A stretch of DNA of 64,000 nt from BJ22 sp021298375 (lineage in GTDB: Bacteria; Planctomycetota; Planctomycetia; Pirellulales; Pirellulaceae): contig JBKDOL010000107.1 of assembly GCA_046343015.1 (NCBI GenBank), forward strand, positions 1 to 64,000. The letters are read 5' to 3'. The notes under the pieces were generated by a model, which worked only from the letters and a program-made list of their open reading frames with translations, did no database searches and was not told the origin of the DNA. Position 1 is the first letter of the stretch. Each line of letters starts with the position of its first letter. The translations under genes were made by a program, and so were the position numbers. This document shows positions 44,059 through 53,357 of the stretch, in pieces.

Positions 44059-44150
44059 AACGCGCTCCTGAAGACGTTGTCCGGCCGACCCACTCTTTCC
44101 TCGCGAAACCTGACCAAGGAATCGGCTGCGGGTTTTTCGAGTGGCACGGC

Positions 44151-44195
44151 AAACGGGCCCACAGTAAACAGGCCCACAGTAAACAGGCCCGGCAA
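44151..44195. repeat. 15-bp tandem repeat after the Mrp gene
   Basis: AAACGGGCCCACAGT and AAACAGGCCCACAGT are followed by the partial copy AAACAGGCCCGGC. The array starts 93 bp after the Mrp stop codon in the convergent gap. Confidence 0.85.
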
Positions 44196-44354
44196 ACAGA
44201 CCAAAGCAGCGAAATGGCTGCGAATCAAGCGGGCTCTGGCGACCGCTGCGGGCTCGCCTCGCCTGCTCGCCGCAGCTTGCCAGAAAGCCTCCCAACAATC
44301 AGGCCGGGCAGCCCCAAAAAGGCCCGGCAGCGCAAAAAAACAGTTCCCTCAGCG

Positions 44355-44385
44355 CAAAAAAATAGGACTGCCCTGTGGCAGTCCT
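44355..44385 (-). terminator. rho-independent terminator of the Lys/Ala-rich gene
   Basis: AGGACTGCC (44364-44372) and GGCAGTCCT (44377-44385) form a perfect 9-bp stem with a four-base loop; in the leftward direction it is followed by ATTTTTTT. It lies 33 bp after the stop codon of the small basic protein gene. Confidence 0.9.
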
Positions 44386-44418
44386 GTCTCGTTGTTTCCG
44401 ATTAAGAGAGGAAGAAAC

Positions 44419-44511
44419 TTACTTCTTCTTCTTAGCGGTCTTCTTGACAGCCTTCTTAGCAGCCTTCTTCTTGGGAGCAGCTGCCTTCTTAGCGGCTTTC
44501 TTCTTGGCCAC
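44419..44511 (-). CDS. 30-residue Lys/Ala-rich histone H1-like protein
   Basis: A short gene from GTG 44511 to TAA 44419. GGAGG lies eight bases before the GTG. The 30-residue product contains only Lys (17), Ala, Pro, Val and Thr apart from the start residue, in blocks AKKKAAKKAAAPKKK and AAKKAVKKTAKKKK. This resembles the C-terminal tails of histone H1 and bacterial Hc1/AlgP-like proteins and should bind DNA or RNA without folding. Evidence that it is real: a strong ribosome binding site, an immediate strong terminator, and a -35/-10 pair about 250 bp upstream. Function in nucleoid compaction is inference. Confidence 0.78.
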   Translation of the reverse strand: MAKKKAAKKAAAPKKKAAKKAVKKTAKKKK

Positions 44512-45551
44512 AGTACGTCCTCCGTAAAAATTAGCGGCAAACCAACGCCGGGTTCCACAGAGGTCCCCGCCCGCAGGCTTACCAACCTAAAACAACGTAA
44601 ACAAATAATCTTCCCGAGAGAGGAAGATTCAGTTCCGAATGGTTGGTATCCGCTTGACTTCCGATGTGCTTGTTCGCGGCAAACGATCCCTCGAAACGGT
44701 TTCCGTTCCTGCGACCATCTGCTGCAGTTGCACACACAGATGTCCCGCGAATGCCAGTGTTGTAAACGATAGCAAAAACAATTTCAACACTTTTTTGAAA
44801 AAAACTTCCTGTCTGCGCTGCTTCCCTGCCCGCTGCGAAAGCAACTGCGCTGACCGCTGCTCACTCAACACGGCGACACTGCTGACATGGGTAACGCTAT
44901 GCTCGCGCAAGACTTTGTGCACTCGCTTGCTAAACGAACGCGTGCGGCGATCACTCGCTGCTCGAGGACGAATGCAGGCTCGTTTGCATCCGCTCGAAGT
45001 GTTCAGGTTGAAAACATAACCGACCGGCACCGGCCCTGGCTCGAAACGACAGGAGCGTTTGTTTTCCCGAAAAATTTCGGCTCTCTAAGCGAACCCGCGC
45101 CCTTGGGCCGGGCAAGTTCAAGGCGAACGAGCGGACGCAGACAAGCGTGCTCGCCAACGCAGCGGACTGCACTCCACCGGCCGCCCAGTCGCGCTGCAAA
45201 CTTGTCGACTGATTTGCAAATGCCGCACTCAGACCAAACAGACTTCATCCTGTGGATGCGATGCTCCGCGGAGAAAAAGGATCCGAGGCCGCTTCCCAAA
45301 TTTCTACGCCAAGGATTTGAAAAAAATTTTTACTTTTTTTCCACACTCAGCCTTTTATTGCCTCTCGGAAGACGATCGCGAATCGAGATCAGCGATACCG
45401 ATCGGGCAAGGCAGCTTGATTCGCGTCATCCCGCGAGGTCGTGGCGTTGCCGGCTCGCAACCGTCGGGGAGAACGCGCCGCTGGAATCGACTCGCTCCGC
45501 GTCTGAAGGCCGCAATTGTTTGGGCCAACTCCAAGCACAAAGCTTCGGGCA
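44512..45551. other. 1-kb spacer upstream of the small basic gene
   Basis: No gene is supported. Frames of about 130 and 230 codons on either strand are Arg/Ser/Cys-rich and lack ribosome binding sites. The leftward promoter candidate at 44759-44787 implies a leader of about 240 bases. An AT-rich patch at 45310-45345 may hold another promoter. Confidence 0.5.
44759..44787 (-). promoter_or_regulatory. promoter candidate for the Lys/Ala-rich gene
   Basis: In the leftward direction TTGAAA (complement of 44782-44787) and TACAAC (complement of 44759-44764) are separated by exactly 17 bp within an AT-rich patch. Predicted start is near 44752, leaving a long untranslated leader. Confidence 0.45.
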
Positions 45552-45589
45552 AAAAAAAACGGCTCCGGGTTACTTACCCGCAGCCGTTT
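45552..45589 (-). terminator. rho-independent terminator of clpC
   Basis: AAACGGCTCCGGGT (45557-45570) pairs with ACCCGCAGCCGTTT (45576-45589) with a single mismatch and a five-base loop. In the leftward direction a run of nine T follows. It lies 79 bp after the clpC stop. Confidence 0.9.
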
Positions 45590-45655
45590 GATTTGATGAT
45601 TTGATGATTTGACCGGGGCTCGGACGCTGGCCGATCCCTGATTCATCGCCTCAGG

Positions 45656-45681
45656 TTATTTCCCTTTGTTATTTCCCTTTG
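45656..45681. repeat. 13-bp tandem duplication of the clpC 3' end
   Basis: In the clpC direction the sequence CAAAGGGAAATAA occurs twice in a row (complement of 45656-45681). The first copy contains the last codons and stop codon of clpC, the second is a non-coding echo including an in-phase-shifted TAA. Confidence 0.88.
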
Positions 45682-48224
45682 ACTGAGCCACCACTGCCGG
45701 CCACGGCCGGTTCGGAATCAGCCGGGGCGACGACACCCTCGAACTTGAGGTGCTTCATCTTGCCCTCTTCGTTGCGAACGACATCGACCAGGATCTTGTT
45801 CTTGCCGGCGAAGGAATCGCGGAGCAGTTCCTCCGAAAGCGGATCCTCGACGTAATTCTCCAGCGCTCGACGCAGCGGCCGGGCACCGTAATCCAGATTC
45901 GTTCCCTTCTTGATCAGGAACTCCTTGGCATCGTTGGTCAAATCCAGCTCGTAGCCCCGCTCGACCAGACGTTCGCGAATCTTGCTCAACTCGAGATCGA
46001 TTACCAGCTTGAGATCCTTCTTCTCGAGGTGGCGGAAGATAATCGGCTCTTCCGACAAACGGTTGAGGAACTCTGGACGGAAAGCCCGCTGGATTTCATC
46101 AAATACCCGCGACTTCATGCTCTCGAACGAGGCATCTTCTCCTGCCCCAGGCAGACCGAATTGCGACTCGTTCTTGATTGAATGCGCCCCAACGTTGGTC
46201 GTCATGATCAGGATCACGTTGCGGAAGTCGACATTCCGGCCGAAGCTGTCGGTCAATCGCCCCTCTTCCATCACCTGCAACAGCATGTTGTAGATATCCG
46301 GATGGGCCTTTTCGATTTCGTCCAGCAGCACGACGGCGTACGGCCGACGGCGAATCTTTTCGGTCAACTGCCCGCCTTCTTCGTAACCGACGTAGCCCGG
46401 CGGGGCACCGATCAATCGACTGAGGTTGTGTTTCTCCATGTACTCGCTCATGTCGATGGTCACCAGAGCATCGGCATCACCGAACATGAATTCGGCCAGA
46501 GCCTTGGCGAGCAAAGTCTTACCGACACCAGTGGGCCCAGCGAACATGAAGCTGCCGATCGGCCGTTTGGGATCCTTCAAACCGCTGCGACTGCGTCGCA
46601 CCGCCTTGGCAATCGCCTTGATGGCTGCATCCTGGCTAATCACCTTCTTGTGCAGTTCGTCTTCCATCTTGATCAGGCGGAGGCTGTCTTCGGTGGAGAG
46701 TCGCGTGAGCGGAATGCCGGTCATCTTGGAGATCACTTCGGCAATGACCTCAGCGTCAACCAAGCCATCGGCCTGCTGGCTCTTCTCGCGCCATTCCCGC
46801 TTGATCTGCTCTTTCTTCTTCCGCAGCTTGTCGGCCTGGTCGCGAAGGGCTGCCGCCTTTTCAAAATCCTGATTGGCAACGGCGTCTTCCTTTTCCTTGT
46901 TCAGCCGCTCGATGTCGTCATCGATTTCCTTCAGGTCGGGCGGACGGGTCATCGAACGGAGCCGCACTCGGGCGCCCGCTTCGTCGATGACGTCAATCGC
47001 CTTGTCCGGCAGGCATCGAGCCGTGATATAGCGACTCGACAGGTCCACGGCTGCGGCGACTGCGTCATCGGTGATTTGCACCCGATGGTGCTCCTCGTAA
47101 CGAGCCCGCAGCCCCTTGAGGATTTCAATGGTCTCCTCGACCGAGGTGGGCTCGACCAGAATTTCCTGGAAGCGACGCGCCAAGGCGCTGTCTTTTTCGA
47201 TGTACTTGCGATACTCGTCCAACGTCGTGGCACCGATGCACTGCACCTCACCACGAGCCAACGCCGGCTTCAAAACGTTTGCCGCATCGATGGCACCTTC
47301 GGCTCCACCGGCACCGACCAAAGTGTGCAACTCGTCGATGAACAAGATCGTGTTCTTGTTTCGTTTGACTTCGTTCATCACCGCCTTGATTCGCTCTTCA
47401 AACTGGCCGCGATACTTGGTTCCCGCGACCATCATGGCAAGATCGAGGACGACGATGCGCTTGTCAGCCAGAATCTCGGGAACTTCGCCGTTGATCACGC
47501 GCTGTGCGAATCCCTCGACGATGGCCGTCTTGCCGACGCCCGCCTCGCCGAGAAGCACCGGATTGTTCTTGGTCCGGCGGCAGAGGACCTGAATCGCCCG
47601 CTCGATTTCGACTTGGCGTCCAATCACCGGGTCGAGCTTGCCCTGTCGGGCAAGTTCAGTCAGGTCGCGGCCGAAACTGTCCAGCGCTGGCGTCTTGGAA
47701 GTTCGGGTTTTGCCTTGGCCGGCTTCTCCACCCTGACCGACGCCCTCGCGACCACCTCGCTCGCTGCTCCCCTCACCGCCCTCGAGGCCATTGCCCAGCA
47801 GATTGAGGACCTCCTCGCGAACGTCCTCCAGCTTCAAGCCGAGATTCATCAGGACTTGGGCTGCAACCCCTTCGTGCTCGCGGAGCAAGCCCAACAACAG
47901 GTGCTCCGTCCCGACGAAATTGTGGTTCAGGTTCCGGGCTTCCTCCATGGAGTATTCAATCACCTTTTTGGCACGCGGCGTTTGCGGCAGCTTGCCCATC
48001 GTGATCATCTCCGGTCCACTCTGGACCAGCTTCTCGACCTCCAAACGGATCTTTCGCAGATCAACGTCGAGATTCTTCAGTACGTTGGCTGCTACGCCAG
48101 TACCTTCCTTGACCAAGCCCAACAACATGTGCTCGGTCCCGATGTACTCGTGGTTGAAACGCTGGGCCTCCTGATTGGCCAGCTGCATCACCTTCCGCGC
48201 CCGGTCTGTAAATCTCTCGTACAT
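45669..48224 (-). CDS. clpC: Clp protease ATPase subunit ClpC
   Basis: An 851-residue AAA+ unfoldase that feeds ClpP. ATG at 48224 (MYERFTDRARKVMQLA) is the family start, with AAAGGA upstream; an ATG 18 bases earlier is possible. Two N-terminal Clp repeats (EYIGTEHMLLGLVKEG and NFVGTEHLLLGLLREH), AAA1 with GEAGVGKT, the middle UVR-type segment (KEDAVANQDFEKAAALRDQA), AAA2 with GPTGVGKT, and a C-terminal D2-small domain are all in order. A Gly/Glu-rich spacer (LEGGEGSSERGGREGVGQGG) links the N-domain to AAA1. No clpP is adjacent. A terminator follows. Confidence 0.97.
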   Translation of the reverse strand: MYERFTDRARKVMQLANQEAQRFNHEYIGTEHMLLGLVKEGTGVAANVLKNLDVDLRKIRLEVEKLVQSGPEMITMGKLPQTPRAKKVIEYSMEEARNLNHNFVGTEHLLLGLLREHEGVAAQVLMNLGLKLEDVREEVLNLLGNGLEGGEGSSERGGREGVGQGGEAGQGKTRTSKTPALDSFGRDLTELARQGKLDPVIGRQVEIERAIQVLCRRTKNNPVLLGEAGVGKTAIVEGFAQRVINGEVPEILADKRIVVLDLAMMVAGTKYRGQFEERIKAVMNEVKRNKNTILFIDELHTLVGAGGAEGAIDAANVLKPALARGEVQCIGATTLDEYRKYIEKDSALARRFQEILVEPTSVEETIEILKGLRARYEEHHRVQITDDAVAAAVDLSSRYITARCLPDKAIDVIDEAGARVRLRSMTRPPDLKEIDDDIERLNKEKEDAVANQDFEKAAALRDQADKLRKKKEQIKREWREKSQQADGLVDAEVIAEVISKMTGIPLTRLSTEDSLRLIKMEDELHKKVISQDAAIKAIAKAVRRSRSGLKDPKRPIGSFMFAGPTGVGKTLLAKALAEFMFGDADALVTIDMSEYMEKHNLSRLIGAPPGYVGYEEGGQLTEKIRRRPYAVVLLDEIEKAHPDIYNMLLQVMEEGRLTDSFGRNVDFRNVILIMTTNVGAHSIKNESQFGLPGAGEDASFESMKSRVFDEIQRAFRPEFLNRLSEEPIIFRHLEKKDLKLVIDLELSKIRERLVERGYELDLTNDAKEFLIKKGTNLDYGARPLRRALENYVEDPLSEELLRDSFAGKNKILVDVVRNEEGKMKHLKFEGVVAPADSEPAVAGSGGSVKGK

Positions 48225-48406
48225 GTTCGATCCTTTCTTCAAGCCTCATCGGCCAATCCGGGCTTCGCCCCCGGTTCGTCATTTTTTAAGAGCCTGTCGG
48301 ATGCCAAGCCAATCCGCCCTGCACCCGACTGCTGTTACGGTCCCGGCCTGGCTCCCAGCCAGCCCCCTGTTGAATCAAGCCGCTCTGAACCTCAACTCGA
48401 ACAAAC

Positions 48407-49291
48407 TCACGCCGCTCTTCTCGCGGCCGAGCCCCGTTCCGGTTCGGACCGGTCCAGTTCCCGCTGCTGAAGAACATTCTGCTGGAGCTCATTCACTCGA
48501 AAGCCACGAGCGTTTTCGGCTGCCGCGTCCGCGGCTTCGTCCATTTCATCCAACGATGAAACTGACGAAGGGTCGGGGACCGCGAGTGAATGCCCTAACT
48601 GTGTACGCAACTCCCGTGCCGAAGTTGCATCCAAATCTTCCCCAAGCTGCTCTTCCCCAAGCGGCTCTGTCTCCTGAACGGACGATACCCTGGGCTGGCT
48701 CACAGACTCCTGATTCTCAGATTCCGGATTCCCAGATTCCGGATTGTCAGATTCCTGGTCGCAGCGCAGGCGTTCGCGTTCCCTCGACAACTCCAAGCTC
48801 CAGGGCCGCGCTTCATCCATTCCTTCCAGCAGTTCCAATTCTTTGGTTGCCAGCTGAAATCGACCAACGCGGCGGAGGACACTCACCAGCAACAATCGCG
48901 ACTCCACATCCCTGGGTCGCAAACGCAATCGTCGCTCCAACAGTCCCTGAGCCTCAGCCCAGTGACACCTTAAGTATTCCCGTTGAGCCTGATTAAACAA
49001 GGTGTCGACTCGCAGCTCGGGGGGCGCTGCGAATTTGTGACCGACTTGCAACCAGCTCGGCAGCCAACGCCACGAAAACCACGCATTTCCCAACCAGACC
49101 AAGGCCAAGATCGGCCAAGCGAGCAGCAAAAAGCGAGGCCCAAGGTACGCTGGCCAAATCAAGCTCGAAACCAAAGCCAAATTCAGCAGAACCGAGAAGC
49201 AGACCGCGAACCCCAGCGCTTGAAAGTCTCCGCGCAGCCACAAACGGGCTAATCCCGGCCATAAGCATAAAAGTCTCCAGCCCCAAGGCAT
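48407..49291 (-). CDS. membrane protein with TPR-like segment, unknown function
   Basis: A 294-residue protein from ATG 49291 (MPWGWRLLCLWPGLARLW); the upstream frame is not protein-like. Two or three membrane helices fill residues about 25-75 (ALGFAVCFSVLLNLALV and LLLAWPILALVWLG). Residues about 95-165 form TPR-like helices (LFNQAQREYLRCHWAEAQGL, VSVLRRVGRFQLATKELELL). The rest is Glu/Ser/Asn-rich and disordered, with short repeats such as DNPESGNPESENQES. Family not recognised; similar architectures occur next to clpC in planctomycetes. Divergent from thiE. Confidence 0.68.
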   Translation of the reverse strand: MPWGWRLLCLWPGLARLWLRGDFQALGFAVCFSVLLNLALVSSLIWPAYLGPRFLLLAWPILALVWLGNAWFSWRWLPSWLQVGHKFAAPPELRVDTLFNQAQREYLRCHWAEAQGLLERRLRLRPRDVESRLLLVSVLRRVGRFQLATKELELLEGMDEARPWSLELSRERERLRCDQESDNPESGNPESENQESVSQPRVSSVQETEPLGEEQLGEDLDATSARELRTQLGHSLAVPDPSSVSSLDEMDEAADAAAENARGFRVNELQQNVLQQRELDRSEPERGSAARRAA

Positions 49292-49702
49292 GGCGGGATC
49301 TCCGGACCCAGTTCCGCGAAAACTATAACTCAGACTCTTGACTTGCCCCGGAACCGGGGATGGCGAGCAAGCGTTTTTCTCCACGCCTCCCGCTACAAGC
49401 CAGAATCGCGTCAAAGTACCAAAAACACCGCCCCCCAAGTCAATCGCAATCCAGCCCCCGCAACATCGACAAAGCCCCCCAAGTTTCGCCGTTCCCTCTT
49501 TTTTGAAGGAATTCAAGGCGCTCTCCCGCCCCCCGGGAGCCCGCTTACGCCTCCGTCCCACGATTTCCTAAAATTCCTAAAATGCGATCCGGCTCCTTTG
49601 CTTCCGGCTCCGCCACGGACTCTTTCCCGCCAACCGCTCCTTGATTTCCAGAATCTTGAACCAGCCTTGATCCAAAATCTCCTGCCACTTTGACATGACA
49701 GC
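49292..49702. other. divergent spacer upstream of thiE
   Basis: Pro/Ser-rich frames only; no gene, terminator or riboswitch was recognised. In particular no recognisable THI-box (TPP) core was found ahead of thiE. Confidence 0.4.
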
Positions 49703-50761
49703 ATGACAACTTCCGAAGAACACTCCCGCTCCATCGCCACCTTGCGAATCCTCGATGCCGCGATCAACCGCGCCGGGGAGGGATTGCGGGTCGTTGAGGA
49801 TTTCGCCCGTCTCGCCTTGAATGACCGCCACCTCAGCCAACTGACCAAACGACTCAGGCATGCGTTAACCCAAGCCTGCTCGCTGCTCGACAAACAACAG
49901 CTGGTCGCAGCCCGAGATACGCTCGCGGACGTCGGCACGAATCTGGGGCTGGCCAGTGAATACGCCCGAACGGCCACCTCCCAAGTCATCGTCGCCAATC
50001 TGGCCCGGGTCCAGCAGTCTTTGCGGACAATCGAGGAATATGGAAAAACGCTCAGCGAGGACCTGGCCCGCCAAGTCGAGCAGTTGAGGTATCAGTCTTA
50101 CACTCTGGAAAAGGCCTTGCTCACGACTTGGAACAACTCAGTCTCCCTGCGCGACGTCCACGTCTATGTCCTGATCGACGGCCGCAATTCTCCCGACGCA
50201 TTCCGCAACCTTATCCGCCAACTGCGCGAGGGAGGCGTTGACCTCATCCAACTCCGCGACAAGCAACTCGCACCACGCGAACTTCTCGAGCGGGCCGCGA
50301 TTCTCCGCGAGGAGCTGAAATCCAGCGGCATCCGCTGGCTCTTCAACGACCGAGCCGACCTTGCTCTGGCAGCGGACGCCGACGGTGTCCATTTGGGCCA
50401 AACCGATCTCGACTTGGCGACAGCCCGTCGCATACTCGGCCCGCGCAAGCTGATCGGAATCTCGACCCATGGCCTCGAACAAGCGAAGGCTGCGGTGCTG
50501 GCCGGCGCAGACTACATCGGCGTCGGCCCAGTCTTTCCCAGCCAAACCAAAGAGTTCAGCGAGTTCGTGGGCCTGCAACTGGTGCGCGAAGTCGCTGCCG
50601 AGATCAGCTTGCCGACGTTCGCGATTGGCGGCATTGACCAAACCAACGCTGCACTGGTCCGCTCGGCCGGATTACAGCGCGTAGCGCTTTCCGGCGCCGT
50701 CACCCGCTTTACCGACCCGGCCCAGACCCTGCGAGACATCCGCTCTGCGCTGCTGGACTGA
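49703..50761 (+). CDS. thiE: thiamine-phosphate synthase with N-terminal helical domain
   Basis: A 352-residue enzyme joining the pyrimidine and thiazole phosphates in thiamine synthesis. Residues about 1-140 are an all-helical domain (LRILDAAINRAGEGLRVVED, LRTIEEYGKTLSEDLARQVE) that accompanies ThiE in cyanobacteria and planctomycetes. Residues about 150-350 form the TIM barrel with VDLIQLRDKQ, FNDRADLALAADADGVHLGQ, GISTHGLEQAKAA, ADYIGVGPVFPSQTK and FAIGGI. All phosphate-binding and catalytic blocks are intact. Single gene. Confidence 0.95.
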   Translation: MTTSEEHSRSIATLRILDAAINRAGEGLRVVEDFARLALNDRHLSQLTKRLRHALTQACSLLDKQQLVAARDTLADVGTNLGLASEYARTATSQVIVANLARVQQSLRTIEEYGKTLSEDLARQVEQLRYQSYTLEKALLTTWNNSVSLRDVHVYVLIDGRNSPDAFRNLIRQLREGGVDLIQLRDKQLAPRELLERAAILREELKSSGIRWLFNDRADLALAADADGVHLGQTDLDLATARRILGPRKLIGISTHGLEQAKAAVLAGADYIGVGPVFPSQTKEFSEFVGLQLVREVAAEISLPTFAIGGIDQTNAALVRSAGLQRVALSGAVTRFTDPAQTLRDIRSALLD

Positions 50762-50823
50762 GTCGCCCGCATCTGCGGCGCGAGCGATTGCCCCGGGAGT
50801 GAGGCTTTTAGAACGTGTGGCCT

Positions 50824-51333
50824 TCAGTCGTCATACTCGACGACTCGTTCCTGTCGCCGCAGCCAAGTGACCGAGTCGCCGACTCGAACCACACCGGGCT
50901 GAATTACCGAAGCCGTGATTCCTCCATGCCCTCGCATGGCGTTGTACCCGCCCGGACCAAGCGCCTTCTCCATCTGACTGCAGGGCGCGCAATTCCCGGT
51001 CCCCACGAGGACAGCGGTTCCCAGCTCAAATTCCTGCGACCGCAAGGCCAACAGGTTCATTCCTTCGACCACGATGTTGCGGCGCAGCAGAGCGGGGTCG
51101 ATCGTCTTCCGCCCCAACAACCTCGCCACCACCTCCAGATGCTCCGCCTGGATCAGCGTAACTTGGCGGACGGAGCCGGGTTTGCCGTGATAGCGGTCTC
51201 CCTGCAGACCATTTTCCAAACCGATCGCAACTTCCGAGAGCGGAGTCACCTCCACTCCCCGGGCCGGCCGCACGCCAATCCAACGCACCACGCCGGGGGC
51301 GGGGAAATTTTTCATCAACTCAAACAGCGACAT
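50824..51333 (-). CDS. MOSC-domain protein
   Basis: A 169-residue protein from ATG 51333 (MSLFELMKNFPAPGVVRWIG). The MOSC pattern is visible: GLQGDRYHGKPGSVRQVTLIQ, RRNIVVEGMNL, and the conserved Cys in GTGNCAPCSQMEKALGPGGY, followed by GHGGITASVIQPGVVRVGD. MOSC domains bind the molybdenum cofactor or transfer sulfur. It has no partner gene beside it. It converges with thiE, 62 bp apart. The longer upstream frame does not look coding. Confidence 0.87.
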   Translation of the reverse strand: MSLFELMKNFPAPGVVRWIGVRPARGVEVTPLSEVAIGLENGLQGDRYHGKPGSVRQVTLIQAEHLEVVARLLGRKTIDPALLRRNIVVEGMNLLALRSQEFELGTAVLVGTGNCAPCSQMEKALGPGGYNAMRGHGGITASVIQPGVVRVGDSVTWLRRQERVVEYDD

Positions 51334-51805
51334 CGTGAGCGGCCTCCCGGCGAGGGACCCCTTGGGCCCTCCGCAATGACACCTCAAGGTCAAGCCGCAC
51401 TTGCGGCCCGCGTCTCCGTGGTGAACCTGACAGGATACCGCAGACGACAATCCAAGGGCAAACCTTCCCCGGGGGAGACTCACCCCGGGAATTACAAGCC
51501 GTCTCGCTTGGGTTAGAATGCGGCAAAGCGATCGGGCCAGGTCCATTCGCCTTGCCGCCCCGGGTCGCCCCTTGGCCCAAGCTCGTGTTGCGAGGCCTTG
51601 AAAGCCAATTTACCAGCCGCCTGTGCGGGGAACGAATCGATCGCAAGCGGCCGCTGCCGAATCCGAAGGCGACGCGTCTCCCGCAACCGGACCGGATTTT
51701 TCCGCACCTGCCTGAATCCCCCTCTCCTGCACACCGGACGGGGAGTTACACGCCTGATTCTTTTCGCCTGATTCTTTTCGCCTTTTTTGGAGCACCCGCG
51801 CGGTC
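51334..51805. other. divergent spacer with 14-bp tandem repeat
   Basis: No gene recognised. CGCCTGATTCTTTT is duplicated at 51751-51778 with a partial third copy, about 25 bp before the ilvE start, in the expected leader. Confidence 0.6.
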
Positions 51806-52750
51806 ATGCACTCGGCCAAATTGATTTGGATGAACGGCAAACTAATCCCTTGGCAAGATGCCACCGTTCACGTTCTCACCCACGCACTGCACTACGGATC
51901 TTCGGTCTTCGAAGGAATTCGCGCCTACGATACTCCCCACGGGCCGGCGATCTTTCGCCTGCAGCCGCACATCCAAAGACTGTTTGACTCGGCCAAGTGC
52001 TACCGAATGGCCGTCCCATACTCGCCAGCAGAGTTGAGTGACGCCTGCCGACAGGTTGTTGCCAGCAACGAGCTCAAAGGAGCCTATATTCGACCGCTGA
52101 TCTTTCGCGGACAGGGAACGGTATCGGTGATCCCCAAGGGCGAATCCCGTATCGATGTCTGCGTGGTCGCCTTCGAGCTGGGAGAGTACCTTGGCGCGGG
52201 GGCCTTAGAGAACGGCATCGATTGCTGCGTTTCCTCGTGGCATCGAGTCACCAGCAGTTCCAATCCGGTGCTCTCCAAAGCGGGCGGTCATTACACCAAC
52301 GCCTACCTTATCGGCGCCGAGGCGCGAGCCAACGGGTTTGACGAAGGCATTTCGATTAACTCGAACGGGATGATTGCCGAAGCCGCTGCCGCGAACCTGT
52401 TTTTAGTCCGCGGTGGCGTGCTCTACACGCCTCCGCTGGCTGCTTCCGTTCTGGGAGGCATTACCCGCGACTCGGTCATTCGTATCGCGCAAGACCTTGG
52501 ACTAAGCGTCATCCAAGAGCAACTTCCCCGAGAATTGCTCTACATCTGCGATGAGTTGTTCCTGACCGGGACAGCGGCGGAAATTACTCCTGTCCGCTCG
52601 GTAGACCGATTACCCGTCGGCTCTGGCCGTCCAGGCCCGCTCACACGGCAACTGCAAAAGGCCTTCTTTGACGTCGCCCGGGGCCTGTCACCGGATCATC
52701 ACGGCTGGTTGGACCCCGTCGAGCCAGCGGTCGCGCTCACCCGCGGCTAA
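51806..52750 (+). CDS. ilvE: branched-chain amino acid aminotransferase
   Basis: A 314-residue class IV PLP aminotransferase for the last step of Leu, Ile and Val synthesis. Blocks: HALHYGSSVFEGIRAYDT, YIRPLIFRGQGTV, the PLP Lys158 in NPVLSKAGGHYTNAYL, EAAAANLFLVRGGVLYTPP and GGITRDSVIRIAQDLG, with ELFLTGTAAEITPVRSVD near the end. Length is normal. It is monocistronic as far as can be seen. Confidence 0.95.
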   Translation: MHSAKLIWMNGKLIPWQDATVHVLTHALHYGSSVFEGIRAYDTPHGPAIFRLQPHIQRLFDSAKCYRMAVPYSPAELSDACRQVVASNELKGAYIRPLIFRGQGTVSVIPKGESRIDVCVVAFELGEYLGAGALENGIDCCVSSWHRVTSSSNPVLSKAGGHYTNAYLIGAEARANGFDEGISINSNGMIAEAAAANLFLVRGGVLYTPPLAASVLGGITRDSVIRIAQDLGLSVIQEQLPRELLYICDELFLTGTAAEITPVRSVDRLPVGSGRPGPLTRQLQKAFFDVARGLSPDHHGWLDPVEPAVALTRG

Positions 52751-52834
52751 ACGAACCACTCCCCTTGGCTGAGCCGGGAAACCGGCAGCCCCGTTCGCAA
52801 GTCTGTCAAACACCCGCTCAACCCGGATGAATCA

Positions 52835-52878
52835 GCCCCTGTTCACTTTGCCCCTGTTCACTTTGCCCCTTCACTTGG
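52835..52878. repeat. 15-bp tandem repeat before the TMEM220-like gene
   Basis: GCCCCTGTTCACTTT occurs twice (52835-52864), followed by a shortened third copy GCCCCTTCACTTGG. It ends just before the start of the next gene and so overlaps its leader. Confidence 0.88.
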
Positions 52879-52885
52879 CCAAGTC

Positions 52886-53299
52886 ATGCGGATTGCTTGC
52901 CTGATCATCGCCGCGGTCGCATTTCTTTCGGCCGCCCTGCAGTACAACGACCCAGACCCGATGCTCTGGGGAGCTTACTACCTGGGAATCGGTCTGTTTG
53001 CGGTCCTCTCCGCGGCCGGCTTTCGTCTCCGCCTCGGATTTATCTCCCTGGTGATCGCCAGCGTTTCCCTCTTGATGAGCACTTGGCCCGGTGTGCAGCA
53101 GTACCTCACTAACCAGGACGGACAAACGCTAGCCAACGCAATGAGCAAGGAATTCCCCTACATCGAGCAAACCCGGGAGTTTGGCGGCGCGATCCTCGGC
53201 CTGCTCTGCTCCATTTTTTGTTTTTCGGCGGCAGCGTTCTTGCCCCGACCAACTGGCCGCCGACGCCCTGTGTCAGGAGAGGCTTCCGCAGGTCCTTGA
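52886..53299 (+). CDS. TMEM220-like membrane protein
   Basis: A 137-residue protein with four hydrophobic segments (about residues 3-17, 30-47, 49-68 and 98-118). The LQYNDPDPMLWGAYYLG block after the first helix is the hallmark of the transmembrane 220 family. A polar loop (QYLTNQDGQTLANAMSKEF) precedes the last helix. No function is known for bacterial members. Convergent with the NYN-domain gene. Confidence 0.7.
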   Translation: MRIACLIIAAVAFLSAALQYNDPDPMLWGAYYLGIGLFAVLSAAGFRLRLGFISLVIASVSLLMSTWPGVQQYLTNQDGQTLANAMSKEFPYIEQTREFGGAILGLLCSIFCFSAAAFLPRPTGRRRPVSGEASAGP

Positions 53300-53357
53300 G
53301 CCCGATCAGCTGACCAGCGATTCGGCGACGACTTCTGACCAGCGGCTTGGGCAGACC

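Noticed and set aside
44629..45591. Frames of 133 and 234 codons upstream of the small basic gene
   Set aside because: Arg/Ser/Cys-rich, overlapping each other on both strands, one crossing the promoter candidate; no start signals.
49292..49702. TPP riboswitch upstream of thiE
   Set aside because: The conserved CUGAGA core and the matching P2-P4 helices were not found.
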